IMG/VR virus record: IMGVR_UViG_3300044614_002617 | Span: 46,368-110,367 of that record | DNA from: a virus | Strand: one strand, 5' to 3' | DNA length: 64,000 nucleotides | In this document: positions 40,045 through 47,764 of the stretch, one piece after another | Layout of the letters: every line of letters starts with the position of its first letter | Position numbering within the stretch: position 1 is the stretch's first letter | Notes under the pieces: generated by a model | What the model saw: only the letters and a program-made list of their open reading frames with translations | What the model was told of the DNA's origin: nothing | Database searches by the model: none | Made by a program: the position numbers and the translations under genes

Positions 40045-42705
40045 GTGAAAACACTCAAAGACCTAACAGATAGAATTGCTGCAGAACACGGCTTGGAGTG
40101 GTACCAACCCCTTAATAAAGCTGAAGATTCTGCTGGCATGACAGCTATTCACTTGGGTAACGGTTATTCACTGCACCATGAGCATTCTGAAAACGGCCAT
40201 GACATTTGGGCTGTTGGGTTTAATGGCGAGCGTGCTGGCACCTTCATGTTAAGAACAGAAGACACTCGCAGAGGCAAGCCAATGGTGGCTTGGGCTGGCT
40301 TAGAGAAGCCACATAGAGGTAAAGGAATTGGAACTCTTGCCTATAAAGCGTTAGCTGTTCATTACGGGGGGCTAGACTCAGATAAAGCATCGTCATCCGA
40401 TGAAGCTGTTAAGGCTTGGATAAGGGCTGGCGGGCGTCAAATGAAGATAAAAAGTCAATTTGGCAAGCCTCGATATACTTTGGATGGGGATAAAAAGAAT
40501 CTACCTATTAAATGGAATGAAGATTTGATTAAGGGCTTTAAAAGCCAGTGGGGTGGCACTCTTCCCGACACAGACAATTCGCACGTCGAAAGAAATGAAT
40601 GGTGGCACGGAACTCCATCGGGAAGATTTCCTCTTAATAATATTCACGTGGGCAGCAAGAAAGCCGCTCATGAAGCCTTAACCGCAACAATAGGGCATCC
40701 TGTTGAGGGCGAGTGGGATGGTACTAGAGAATACGGAAAGACCTTACTGGCTGGCAAAAAAACCTTGGAAGCTAGAGGGATTTCTATTACCGGCTATTCA
40801 GCAGACGCTCCGCTTGAAGACCACTATCCCACGGGTAAAGCCAAGTATTCCGACGGAACACAAGTTTCTTCGTCGGAAAAACCTAATATGCTAAGATTCA
40901 AGATAAAAGGCAAAATGACCAGCCATCCGCATACGCCGAGAACAGATATGGCCGCAAATGCAATAATGAAAAGAAAAGGTATAAAACAAGGAATTTATTA
41001 TGTAAACGAGGGGGAAGACCCTGGCTCAATTAGCGCCGTTGTTCCTTCGGTAGAGCATTTAGAACAAATTAATAATTCTATTAAAAAATCCTCTGACCTT
41101 AACTCTCTCATCCAACAAGCCAAAACCCGTTTAGAAGGCGTCAAAAAGGTTGGCTCTCAAGAGTCACGCCCTATGATATTTGCCAACAAAGACGAAACAA
41201 AACATGGGTTTGTAACTGTAGACCCTTCTAAAAAAGGCCAATGGCGCGTCACTCATTTCGTCAAAGGCAAGCCCGCAGGTCATTCAGAAGCACCTACATT
41301 TAGCGATGCCATCAAAGTAGCTCATGAGTCAGGCTATAACGTCTTTAAAGAAATTCCTGAAGAGCAACTCTTTAAAGCAGAGTCTCTTGTTAAGGCTGCT
41401 CATCCGTCGGACCTTAAAAAGATGGTTAACAAAACAAACCACGATGCTAAAGAAATTGTAGACGCCGCTCCTCATGCTGTTCACGCACCTGACCAAGAAT
41501 ATGTTAATTTTTTAAATGACCCAAAAGTTCAAAAAGGACTAGGAAGTAAAGACGTTGGTGGAATTTCAGCCAAGATGGTGCATAAAGTAGGCGATGAAAC
41601 TTACATGGCTAAGCCTTACTATAAAAAAGTTGAGTCAGCTGCACGAGCAATAAATCCGCATCCGATTTCTGGTTGGGCTTCTATAGCTACTAAAAATCTT
41701 TATAATGCTGCAAATATTGGGCATTTATGTGAAGATGTATCTTTTCACGAGCATAACGGTATTCCCATGACTGTTCATAAGTTTGCCAAAAATGCTCATG
41801 AAGTTGGTGATCCTGGTTATGAGTATACCTTTCAAAACAGAATTAAAAATCCTAACATTGAAGCTCAAGGTAAAAAAATAGCAATTATGGATTTTTTAAC
41901 AAATAATTTAGACCGCCATACCTCAAATATTATGTTTCATCCAAATGAAAAAAAAACCGACCATAATCTTCTTGCTATTGACCACGAAAGAAGCTTTCAG
42001 TATAATAAAGGATGGGGCATCTTAGAGCCCCGTTATGCCGTTAACGAAAGACCTCGATCTTATTTCAATCATTCACTAGGGCTTAAGCCTTTTTCAATAA
42101 GTGACGAAACCGACTTACCTGAGCATCAAACAACAAAGGCGTGGTGGCGAGCAAATAAAGATAATATATCAAATTCTTTTAATAAAGATATAGAAAGCAT
42201 TAAAGACCCTTATCTTAAAAATCACATTAAAACTAACTTTACAAAAAGATGGGAATGGCTTAATGAGCATTCTAATCCAGACCATTTTGATTTTTTTGAT
42301 GCTGCCAATATCCCTGTTGAAATGACTAAGGAACGTCTTCCAAAAACCGATTATCAAGCAATTATAAAAAACTTGCCTGATAATCCTTATAAGGCACTCG
42401 GCGTTATTGATGGTCTTTTTGCCAAAAAGCTATCTTTTGCCACAAAAGAAACTTTGGTAGATCTTTGGGACCAACAAGTTGATAAGATGTCTGGAGAAGA
42501 AGTTGGTAACTATCTTAAGGATATTGAAAAAACAAAAAATCATCCTCACCCCAAAGGCGCTTACGGGTCCTTAATGAACAGATTGGTTCAGGAAAATCAT
42601 CAACAGGGAATACAGCATTTAGTACAAAATAACATAATAGATTCGCCATATTGGAAAGAAAAGTTTAAAGCAGTACTAAGATTAGGGGCACCAAAAAAAC
42701 CATGA
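40045..42705 (+). CDS. Polyvalent protein: GNAT-like, ART-like and HipA/PI3K-like kinase domains (886 aa)
   Basis: GTG start with AAAGG upstream. Residues about 35-145 fit a GNAT acetyltransferase: a strand pair, EKPHRGKGIGTLAYKALA (R91-G-K-G-I-G acetyl-CoA loop). Residues about 183-335 begin EWWHGTPSGRF with His188-Gly, then IHVGSKKAAHEAL, resembling the first motif of ADP-ribosyltransferase-like domains; this is the weakest call. Residues about 500-660 fit the HipA / PI3K-like kinase core: MAKPYYK with candidate ATP-binding Lys, then IMDFLTNNLDRHTSNIMF (Asp623, His625, Asn628 catalytic loop) and LLAIDHERSF (Asp646 metal site). KAE motifs lie near domain edges at 25-27 and 444-446. No signal peptide. 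Such mixtures are typical of phage polyvalent proteins thought to enter with the DNA. The Nudix gene overlaps its stop (ATGA). Confidence 0.65.
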   Translation: MKTLKDLTDRIAAEHGLEWYQPLNKAEDSAGMTAIHLGNGYSLHHEHSENGHDIWAVGFNGERAGTFMLRTEDTRRGKPMVAWAGLEKPHRGKGIGTLAYKALAVHYGGLDSDKASSSDEAVKAWIRAGGRQMKIKSQFGKPRYTLDGDKKNLPIKWNEDLIKGFKSQWGGTLPDTDNSHVERNEWWHGTPSGRFPLNNIHVGSKKAAHEALTATIGHPVEGEWDGTREYGKTLLAGKKTLEARGISITGYSADAPLEDHYPTGKAKYSDGTQVSSSEKPNMLRFKIKGKMTSHPHTPRTDMAANAIMKRKGIKQGIYYVNEGEDPGSISAVVPSVEHLEQINNSIKKSSDLNSLIQQAKTRLEGVKKVGSQESRPMIFANKDETKHGFVTVDPSKKGQWRVTHFVKGKPAGHSEAPTFSDAIKVAHESGYNVFKEIPEEQLFKAESLVKAAHPSDLKKMVNKTNHDAKEIVDAAPHAVHAPDQEYVNFLNDPKVQKGLGSKDVGGISAKMVHKVGDETYMAKPYYKKVESAARAINPHPISGWASIATKNLYNAANIGHLCEDVSFHEHNGIPMTVHKFAKNAHEVGDPGYEYTFQNRIKNPNIEAQGKKIAIMDFLTNNLDRHTSNIMFHPNEKKTDHNLLAIDHERSFQYNKGWGILEPRYAVNERPRSYFNHSLGLKPFSISDETDLPEHQTTKAWWRANKDNISNSFNKDIESIKDPYLKNHIKTNFTKRWEWLNEHSNPDHFDFFDAANIPVEMTKERLPKTDYQAIIKNLPDNPYKALGVIDGLFAKKLSFATKETLVDLWDQQVDKMSGEEVGNYLKDIEKTKNHPHPKGAYGSLMNRLVQENHQQGIQHLVQNNIIDSPYWKEKFKAVLRLGAPKKP

Positions 42706-43367
42706 TTCTTCACATTAAGAGCCACGTGACTAGCTTTGAGTACTCAATTCCTGCAACTTATGAAGGAATTAAAAGCCTTTTTGATATGTTTCCTTTTGTA
42801 GAACAAATAGTTGCACACCATCATAATTTAAATCAGGCTCTCGAAGAGATTGTCGAGTATCTTAGCTCTCACCATATGGATGCTTGGTTGTCAGCAGAAG
42901 CACCTCTTAAAAAATCAGAAGACAAAACCCGCGTAGCCTCTATTGTTGTCTGCAGTGGCGACAGGATGTTGATGCTTCAACGTAGAGATAACGACAAGTG
43001 GACATTCCCCGGTGGCCATTTGAACAACGGCGAGTCGTTTATTGACGGTGCTGTAAGAGAGTTGTTTGAAGAGGCAGGCATCAGAGCAAACCCAGATGAA
43101 CTTATTCTTATGGGCGACAAACAGACTTTCCAAGGCAAGACTATCCATGTCTACCTATATAAAGTCAATAGCGAAATAGCAACTACAGCATCGAACGATC
43201 CAGACAAAGAAGCCAAACAATTCAAGTGGTTGCCACATATTTTACCAGAAGAAATTAAAGAAAACCTCTACATTCCTGTAGGAGACAACGCTTCTTTGAG
43301 TATGTTTATGAAGTATCTCTTAAGTCAGAAGATTCAGGAGCTTAAAAGCAAAATAAATAAAGATTAA
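42702..43367 (+). CDS. Nudix hydrolase with N-terminal extension (221 aa)
   Basis: The complete Nudix box G-x5-E-x7-R-E-L-x-E-E-x-G-I is present at 105-127 (GHLNNGESFIDGAVRELFEE, then AGI). The fold around it (RVASIVVCSGDRMLMLQRRD, then KWTFPGG) is typical. Nudix enzymes hydrolyse nucleoside diphosphates linked to another group; T4 encodes one acting on ADP-ribose and dinucleotides. The 70-residue N-terminal region is unusual and ends at KSED (71-74), right before the catalytic domain. Coupling to the ART-like / kinase fusion makes ADP-ribose or NAD-derived substrates plausible, but the substrate cannot be read from the sequence. Confidence 0.85.
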   Translation: MILHIKSHVTSFEYSIPATYEGIKSLFDMFPFVEQIVAHHHNLNQALEEIVEYLSSHHMDAWLSAEAPLKKSEDKTRVASIVVCSGDRMLMLQRRDNDKWTFPGGHLNNGESFIDGAVRELFEEAGIRANPDELILMGDKQTFQGKTIHVYLYKVNSEIATTASNDPDKEAKQFKWLPHILPEEIKENLYIPVGDNASLSMFMKYLLSQKIQELKSKINKD

Positions 43368-43573
43368 TTTACATTTTCTTTATTATTGGGTTTGTTCTCA
43401 ATGGCGCGAATTAATCTTGCCGCATAATGTCTGTGAAAGTCTTGATTTGTTTTGTTGGAAGGATTTTTTTCTAATTCATCTAAATAAGCCATCAAGATTA
43501 ATTTAGCTACTCTATTATCTTCGCTAATTCTTCTTATAAGATTTTCGTCGATTTTATATTCTGTTTGGTTCAT
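43364..43573 (-). CDS. Unknown small helical protein (69 aa)
   Basis: MNQTEYKIDENLIRRISEDN and onwards, all helical, ending in a polar tail with KPNNKENVN. Its 3' end overlaps the end of the convergent Nudix gene by four bases, and its start overlaps the stop of the ClpP-like gene (ATGA). No family recognised. Confidence 0.55.
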   Translation of the reverse strand: MNQTEYKIDENLIRRISEDNRVAKLILMAYLDELEKNPSNKTNQDFHRHYAARLIRAIENKPNNKENVN

Positions 43574-44202
43574 CTTATTGATTTCTTTATATTTTCGTAT
43601 TCTTCATCTTTGACGTGATAGTCCCCAGCGTTTGCCGACTTAATTTGCCTTGCTCCGTTAATATACCATTCTCCGCCATCGTCGGCAATTTTCTTAATTA
43701 GCTCTTCATATGTCATATACATTCTGGCTGCGCACCTATTTAACAAACCATACTCTTGAGCATAACTTTTAATTCCTTGAATAAGCACCTCGGGGACTGT
43801 AGCCGTGGTTTTACTTCCAAAAACCAAATAATGATGATGCACCATTAAAAGAGTATTGTCTCTAAAAACCCTAATAGTGCAGTGTTGATAAATCTCAAAA
43901 GCTGCACTGGCAGCAAAATCAGCAACGCAAATGGTTCTATAGCGAGACATCCTAGTAATAATGGCTTCGGCGGCATCAACATCTCCGCCATTGCTTGAAA
44001 TATACATTAAAACTGTGTCGCCCGGCTTGGCATCCTGAATGTGCTTATCAAACTGACTTACAGCCAGCCAATCAACATCAAAACTAAAATTAAATACTTT
44101 ACTAGAACTTACTTGCATTTCTGCCAGCACTTCCGCTGGAATACTTGGAATGGGCTTTGTGCAAGCCATCAGAAGTATTAGTAAAAGTAAAAAATATTTC
44201 AT
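43570..44202 (-). CDS. ClpP/SppA-like serine protease lipoprotein
   Basis: MKYFLLLLILLMACTKPIPS is a lipoprotein signal with Cys14 as lipidation site. The mature part follows the ClpP fold: DTVLMYISSNGGDVDAAEAI gives the SxGG strand-turn near 69-73, ADFAASAAFEIYQHC holds candidate nucleophile Ser99, and LLMVHHHYL (His122-124) supplies the candidate catalytic His. Lipidation places it outside the cytoplasm, where ClpX or ClpA is absent, so it would act more like SppA. 210 residues. A paralogue lies at 49294. Function unknown; possibly envelope protein turnover or lysis control. Downstream partners in the operon are small unknowns. Confidence 0.75.
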   Translation of the reverse strand: MKYFLLLLILLMACTKPIPSIPAEVLAEMQVSSSKVFNFSFDVDWLAVSQFDKHIQDAKPGDTVLMYISSNGGDVDAAEAIITRMSRYRTICVADFAASAAFEIYQHCTIRVFRDNTLLMVHHHYLVFGSKTTATVPEVLIQGIKSYAQEYGLLNRCAARMYMTYEELIKKIADDGGEWYINGARQIKSANAGDYHVKDEEYENIKKSIR

Positions 44203-44762
44203 TTTATTATCCTTTTAGCAGGATAAAAAACAGAATGAACAAGGCGCACACACTGTTCTTTGGTAATAACATTTTTTTCCATCAACGTAAACAAGGCGTT
44301 TCTTGCTGCTATAGAAGGACTATATGATAGGCACATGTGCAATACATTTAAAAAAACTTTTTCATCCTCATTTAAATCCGCGCGATACGTATTTATATGC
44401 TCTTCTAAATCCGCTCTAACAGCAGAAATACGCTCGTCAAGCTCTCGACGCTCTTTAACATTTTGCTGCAAGGTTTTTTCGATTTTTTTGGCAATTAATA
44501 GGTTGACGCCTAAACGATTTGACACTTTACTCAAACAAAACAACAAGATGCGCCTTGCTGCAAAATCATCTAAAAAGTTACCTGACAGGACAATATCAAT
44601 TTTGTCTAAAGAATCTATGTGATTTAATCTAACAAAGTCAACGATTGTACCTTGCCAATTAGGATCTAGTGTCTTCCAGATACGTGGGCCAGCCTCTGAT
44701 ATGTAATACACATCAAATCTGTTAATTTTTCTAGATGTATCAAGAAGTTTGCTTTCTTTCAT
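44199..44762 (-). CDS. Unknown helical protein (187 aa)
   Basis: Mostly helical, with a probable coiled coil at about 95-125 (IEKTLQQNVKERRELDERIS). The N-terminal part has FDVYYISEAGPRIWKTLDPN, which I do not recognise. No signal peptide or membrane segment. Overlaps the start of the ClpP-like gene by four bases (ATGA), so it is translated with it. Confidence 0.55.
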   Translation of the reverse strand: MKESKLLDTSRKINRFDVYYISEAGPRIWKTLDPNWQGTIVDFVRLNHIDSLDKIDIVLSGNFLDDFAARRILLFCLSKVSNRLGVNLLIAKKIEKTLQQNVKERRELDERISAVRADLEEHINTYRADLNEDEKVFLNVLHMCLSYSPSIAARNALFTLMEKNVITKEQCVRLVHSVFYPAKRIIK

Positions 44763-44767
44763 AGACT

Positions 44768-44989
44768 TTATTTCTTTAAGCCTTTCTTAGGTTTTACATT
44801 TATTAGGAGCTTGGTGGCCTTGCCTTCGAGAATAGAAATAGCCATAGAGGCTGGCATAGATAACCAAGTCATTCCGCCGTCTTCTGTATAAATAGAGCAA
44901 TGTTCTTTGCGGGTCAAAACACGGCAGACTTTGTCTGGATTAATCCAAACTTCATTTCCATCACTGTCTACAAAGCTAATAAGTTTCAT
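44768..44989 (-). CDS. Small beta-rich protein (73 aa)
   Basis: MKLISFVDSDGNEVWINPDK then VCRVLTRKEHCSIYTEDGGM has the strand-turn-strand look of FlbD-like small proteins (an N-P-D after a first hairpin, then I-x-T-x-D-G). The similarity is weak and the function unknown. It overlaps the upstream gene by four bases. Confidence 0.5.
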   Translation of the reverse strand: MKLISFVDSDGNEVWINPDKVCRVLTRKEHCSIYTEDGGMTWLSMPASMAISILEGKATKLLINVKPKKGLKK

Positions 44990-45336
44990 TTTTTCTTCCT
45001 TTTTTTAGTATAAACTTCCTCTTCTTCTTCGTCATACTCCGCATACTTATCATACGCATCTTCGGCTTCGTCTTCATAATCATTCCGAGGATACCCCGGA
45101 GACTTATAGTTTTTCAACTTATCGTCTTTTTTTGGGGGTTCTTTAGGTTCTACTTTTTTAGTAATCACCACTTCAGCGCCGCCCGGTACCAACCTAATCT
45201 CTTGAGTAGGAAACCTAAACTGGACGTAAGTCAAGAACTCGTCTATTGTTTCTTTCTCTCTCTCCCATTTGAAATCAAAAATCTCGGTTACGGTTCTGCC
45301 GGTCACACATTCATACTTACGACTAGATACCTTCAA
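44986..45336 (-). CDS. Unknown protein with acidic tail (116 aa)
   Basis: The first 60 residues are a mixed fold (TVTEIFDFKWEREKETIDEF). Then follow a Lys/Pro linker and an Asp/Glu/Tyr-rich stretch (DYEDEAEDAYDKYAEYDEEE) before a basic end. Acidic tails like this occur in single-strand binding and histone-like proteins and in DNA mimics, but nothing specific supports any of these. Confidence 0.5.
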   Translation of the reverse strand: MKVSSRKYECVTGRTVTEIFDFKWEREKETIDEFLTYVQFRFPTQEIRLVPGGAEVVITKKVEPKEPPKKDDKLKNYKSPGYPRNDYEDEAEDAYDKYAEYDEEEEEVYTKKRKKK

Positions 45337-45347
45337 CTTTTTCTCCT

Positions 45348-45374
45348 AAATAGAAGGTTAATCTTCTTCTATTT
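45348..45374 (-). promoter_or_regulatory. Hairpin just upstream of the acidic-tail gene
   Basis: AAATAGAAG / CTTCTATTT form a 9-bp stem between the stop of the 101-residue gene and the AGGAG ribosome site of the next. It may be a processing site or attenuator in the minus-strand transcript. Confidence 0.4.
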
Positions 45375-45679
45375 TAGTCGGGAAAATGACGTTTTAGTGC
45401 AAATTCAATAATTTTAGACACTTCTTCTTTGGCCATACCGCCATTTTTCATGCTTTCTACGGTATAGAGTAAAATACATGCCATTGCTTCATTTCTGTGA
45501 TTTTGGTTCTTAATAGCGTTGAGCCTGTTGGCAAAGTCATGCGATAATAGGCTGACCAAAATTGAAATTTGATCTATTTTTTTATTCTTTTTTTCTTTTT
45601 TTTCATTAATATCAATAACTTTCAAGAGAATCCTTTCTGTATCTAAATAGTGTTGATTTTGTTGAATTTTATCAACCAA
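45374..45679 (-). CDS. Unknown helical protein (101 aa)
   Basis: MVDKIQQNQHYLDTERILLK followed by a Lys/Glu-rich stretch and helices (ISILVSLLSHDFANRLNAIK). It is unassigned, with no signal peptide. It is the first gene of this minus-strand group, divergent to the endolysin gene. No clear promoter is visible in the short gap, although a TATA-rich stretch lies there. Confidence 0.5.
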   Translation of the reverse strand: MVDKIQQNQHYLDTERILLKVIDINEKKEKKNKKIDQISILVSLLSHDFANRLNAIKNQNHRNEAMACILLYTVESMKNGGMAKEEVSKIIEFALKRHFPD

Positions 45680-45686
45680 CCATTAA

Positions 45687-45696
45687 GATATAAAAT
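45687..45696 (+). promoter_or_regulatory. GATATAAAAT -10-like element ahead of the endolysin
   Basis: TATAAAAT lies 41 bases upstream of the endolysin ATG, the same place as in other plus-strand late genes. No convincing -35 is seen. Confidence 0.45.
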
Positions 45697-45736
45697 GATG
45701 GTAGCCTAATTTGGCCAACGAGACAATGGAGAACTT

Positions 45737-46324
45737 ATGGAAAAAAAAATTTTAGACTCAGCGCTTCCTCTGATCAAAGCCTATGAGGGTTGTCATCTTA
45801 AAGCATACAAATGTCCAGCGGGTGTTTGGACTATTGGCTGGGGGCAAACTGGCAAAGATATTAAGGAAGGTGTTGTTTGGACTCAAGAACAGGCCGATGC
45901 TGCTTTGGAAAAAAGCGTTGCTGAGCTCACCAAGGGGGCTCTTGAGTTAATTAAAGTTCGCTTACGTCCAGAGCAGATTGGAGCCTTGGTGTCATTTGCC
46001 TATAACGTAGGACTTGGTGACCTTGCTAAGAGTACTTTACTCAGACTTGTTAACGCTAAGGCCGATACAGAAGACATTGTTAAGCAGTTTCTTGTGTGGA
46101 ACAAGGCAGGTGGCAAGCCACTTATGGGTTTACTCTATAGGCGAGCTTCTGAAGCTCTTATGTTTAAGTCAGAAACCTTTAAAAGATTCAACTCTCTGGA
46201 GGAGATGGAACCTTACTTTGAAATTGAGCATGAACTGTTGCCACCTAAACCGGTTACCCCAACCAAACCCAAGGCGGCCGCTACTCCAAAAACCAAATCA
46301 TCAGCGCCCAAAAAGAAAGTTTAA
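45737..46324 (+). CDS. Endolysin, GH24 lysozyme
   Basis: T4-lysozyme family muramidase that cuts the glycan strand of peptidoglycan at lysis. The catalytic triad pattern E-x8-(D/C)-x5-T is present as Glu17, Cys26 and Thr32 in AYEGCHLKAYKCPAGVWTIG, with WTIGWGQTG after it; the Cys variant is known in this family. RPEQIGALVSFAYNVG and LLYRRASEALMF match later conserved blocks. The C-terminal 45 residues are a Pro/Lys/Thr-rich tail (KPVTPTKPKAAATPKTKS) beyond the usual length, perhaps for envelope binding. There is no signal peptide or SAR helix, so a holin is needed; none is obvious next to it. Confidence 0.9.
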   Translation: MEKKILDSALPLIKAYEGCHLKAYKCPAGVWTIGWGQTGKDIKEGVVWTQEQADAALEKSVAELTKGALELIKVRLRPEQIGALVSFAYNVGLGDLAKSTLLRLVNAKADTEDIVKQFLVWNKAGGKPLMGLLYRRASEALMFKSETFKRFNSLEEMEPYFEIEHELLPPKPVTPTKPKAAATPKTKSSAPKKKV

Positions 46325-46327
46325 TTT

Positions 46328-46888
46328 ATGCTATTAGAATTATACAAAAAAATTCCTAATTGGGGCAAGATCGGAGTCGTCTGTATCGCAGTAGGTTACT
46401 TTATTGGACGTAACTCTGTTCCTGTCCACACAGAAACTACTACCGATAAGGTAGTGGTTGTTGAAAAAGAAAAGAACGAAGAAGAAACCAAGTCAACCGA
46501 AGAGTCTACTACAAAAAAGACTGGTCCTGTAATTATTGTAAGAGAGGAGACAAGGCCAGACGGTACCAAAATTGTAGAAAGAACAAAACAAGGTGGAACT
46601 AAAGAAGAGACTAAAAGGAAAGAAGACAATTCTAAAAAAGTAGAAGAAAAGACAAAAGTAGTTGAAGTTATTAAAGAAGTTAAAGTTACAGAACCGTTTC
46701 CAAGCTATTCTATCGGTGCTCACATCAAGGCACCTGTAGATGAAATTACTTCAAATCATTTAAAGAAAGAATTGGACGTAACCGCTGGATACAGAGTCTA
46801 CAAGAAATTATGGCTAGAGGGGGTTGTTTCCTCCCCCCTTGATTTCAAAAAGCCAGCACTTGGTGTTGGATTTCGGGTCGAGTTTTAA
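46328..46888 (+). CDS. Membrane-anchored periplasmic protein, spanin-like
   Basis: 186 residues. One membrane helix (about 12-29, GKIGVVCIAVGYFIG) precedes a long charged region with coiled-coil character (KVVVVEKEKNEEETKSTEES, KKVEEKTKVVEVIKEVKV) and a C-terminal beta segment (LWLEGVVSSP, LGVGFRVEF) ending in Phe. It starts three bases after the endolysin. Position and topology fit an i-spanin-type protein that links inner and outer membranes at lysis, but no separate o-spanin lipoprotein is seen beside it, and the beta end is unusual. Confidence 0.55.
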   Translation: MLLELYKKIPNWGKIGVVCIAVGYFIGRNSVPVHTETTTDKVVVVEKEKNEEETKSTEESTTKKTGPVIIVREETRPDGTKIVERTKQGGTKEETKRKEDNSKKVEEKTKVVEVIKEVKVTEPFPSYSIGAHIKAPVDEITSNHLKKELDVTAGYRVYKKLWLEGVVSSPLDFKKPALGVGFRVEF

Positions 46889-47260
46889 TTATTCGGCGGA
46901 TTTTTGTTTTTCAGACAACACAAAAGCAGCCATTTGAATAGTAGCCTTATAGGGGGCGATAGCTTCTTTAAGGCCGCTTTCTAACAGCTTTTTAGCTTCC
47001 ACGGCTCTTTGATACTCTTCATGAGCTTCTAGCTCTTCTTCGCCTCGCTGAACCTGAACCGCAGAGTTAGCAATGAGCTCTTCTAGCTCCTGCTGAGACA
47101 TCTTAAGAACTTCTTGAATACGGTCAAAAGACATAAACTTAGCGACTTTGCTATGAAGTTTTTTTGGCACTCCATACTCTTCGAGCATTCCCTTCTTTTC
47201 TTTAGAAGAGACATCATCGGTAACTGATTCATTTGAATGAATTTTTTTAAGTCTAGCCAT
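46889..47260 (-). CDS. Unknown helical protein (123 aa)
   Basis: The ATG at 47260 (MARLKKIHSNES) has AGGAG upstream and is preferred to an in-frame TTG two codons earlier. The protein is helical and charged, with probable coiled coil over residues 55-100 (SQQELEELIANSAVQVQRGE). No family is recognised. It is the last gene of the long minus-strand block, its stop directly abutting the convergent spanin-like gene. Confidence 0.55.
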   Translation of the reverse strand: MARLKKIHSNESVTDDVSSKEKKGMLEEYGVPKKLHSKVAKFMSFDRIQEVLKMSQQELEELIANSAVQVQRGEEELEAHEEYQRAVEAKKLLESGLKEAIAPYKATIQMAAFVLSEKQKSAE

Positions 47261-47274
47261 AATCAAAACTCCTA

Positions 47275-47754
47275 TTAATAAAGTAGTGCGTCGTCTTCGG
47301 AATCGGGCAAATCAATTTCTTCGTACACTGGTTGTTTCCTAACAGCCCTAACAACTTGTTGAGGTTGAGGTGCCACCTTTCTTGGCTGCTGCTGAGGCTG
47401 TTGAGGCTGCTGCGCTCTCTGTTGCTGCGAAGGCTGGCCAACAACGCTCCGCACTGATTGTACCAAAGCTTGTTGAAGCTTAACACAAGAATTTACAATA
47501 TCTTCGACCTTTTGTTGCGCCAAAGACAAATCTTCCTCAACTGCCTCATTTCCCATTAAAGACTCTACGTGCTTTTCAGCTGCCTCAACAAAAATCTTAT
47601 GAATAGCGTCCCCTTGTGACATACTCAAAAACGCATCGCGAATTGCTTTAGACTCTACGGCTTCAATAATCTGATTAGCCAGCTTAACTTTCTGCAGAGT
47701 AGAAAGTTTCTTGGGAGTTGGCTGCTCAGTGTATTCTACTGGTTCTGCGCTCAT
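47275..47754 (-). CDS. Unknown protein with Gln-rich linker
   Basis: Two starts have good ribosome sites: 47754 (MSAEPVEYTE, AGGAG upstream, 10 bases after the preceding stop) and 47790 (MRKKKSLTEG, GGGGAG upstream, overlapping the preceding gene). I prefer 47754. The product has a helical N-terminal half (LQKVKLANQIIEAVESKAIR), a Gln/Pro-rich linker (QQQRAQQPQQPQQQPRK) and an acidic end EEIDLPDSEDDALLY that could dock on a partner as SSB tails do. It lies close to uvsX. No family recognised. Confidence 0.55.
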   Translation of the reverse strand: MSAEPVEYTEQPTPKKLSTLQKVKLANQIIEAVESKAIRDAFLSMSQGDAIHKIFVEAAEKHVESLMGNEAVEEDLSLAQQKVEDIVNSCVKLQQALVQSVRSVVGQPSQQQRAQQPQQPQQQPRKVAPQPQQVVRAVRKQPVYEEIDLPDSEDDALLY

Positions 47755-47764
47755 TGGTTCTCCT

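Noticed and set aside
40045-42705. HipA toxin of a toxin-antitoxin pair
   Set aside because: There is no HipB-like DNA-binding partner, and the kinase part is fused to other domains in a virion-gene context.
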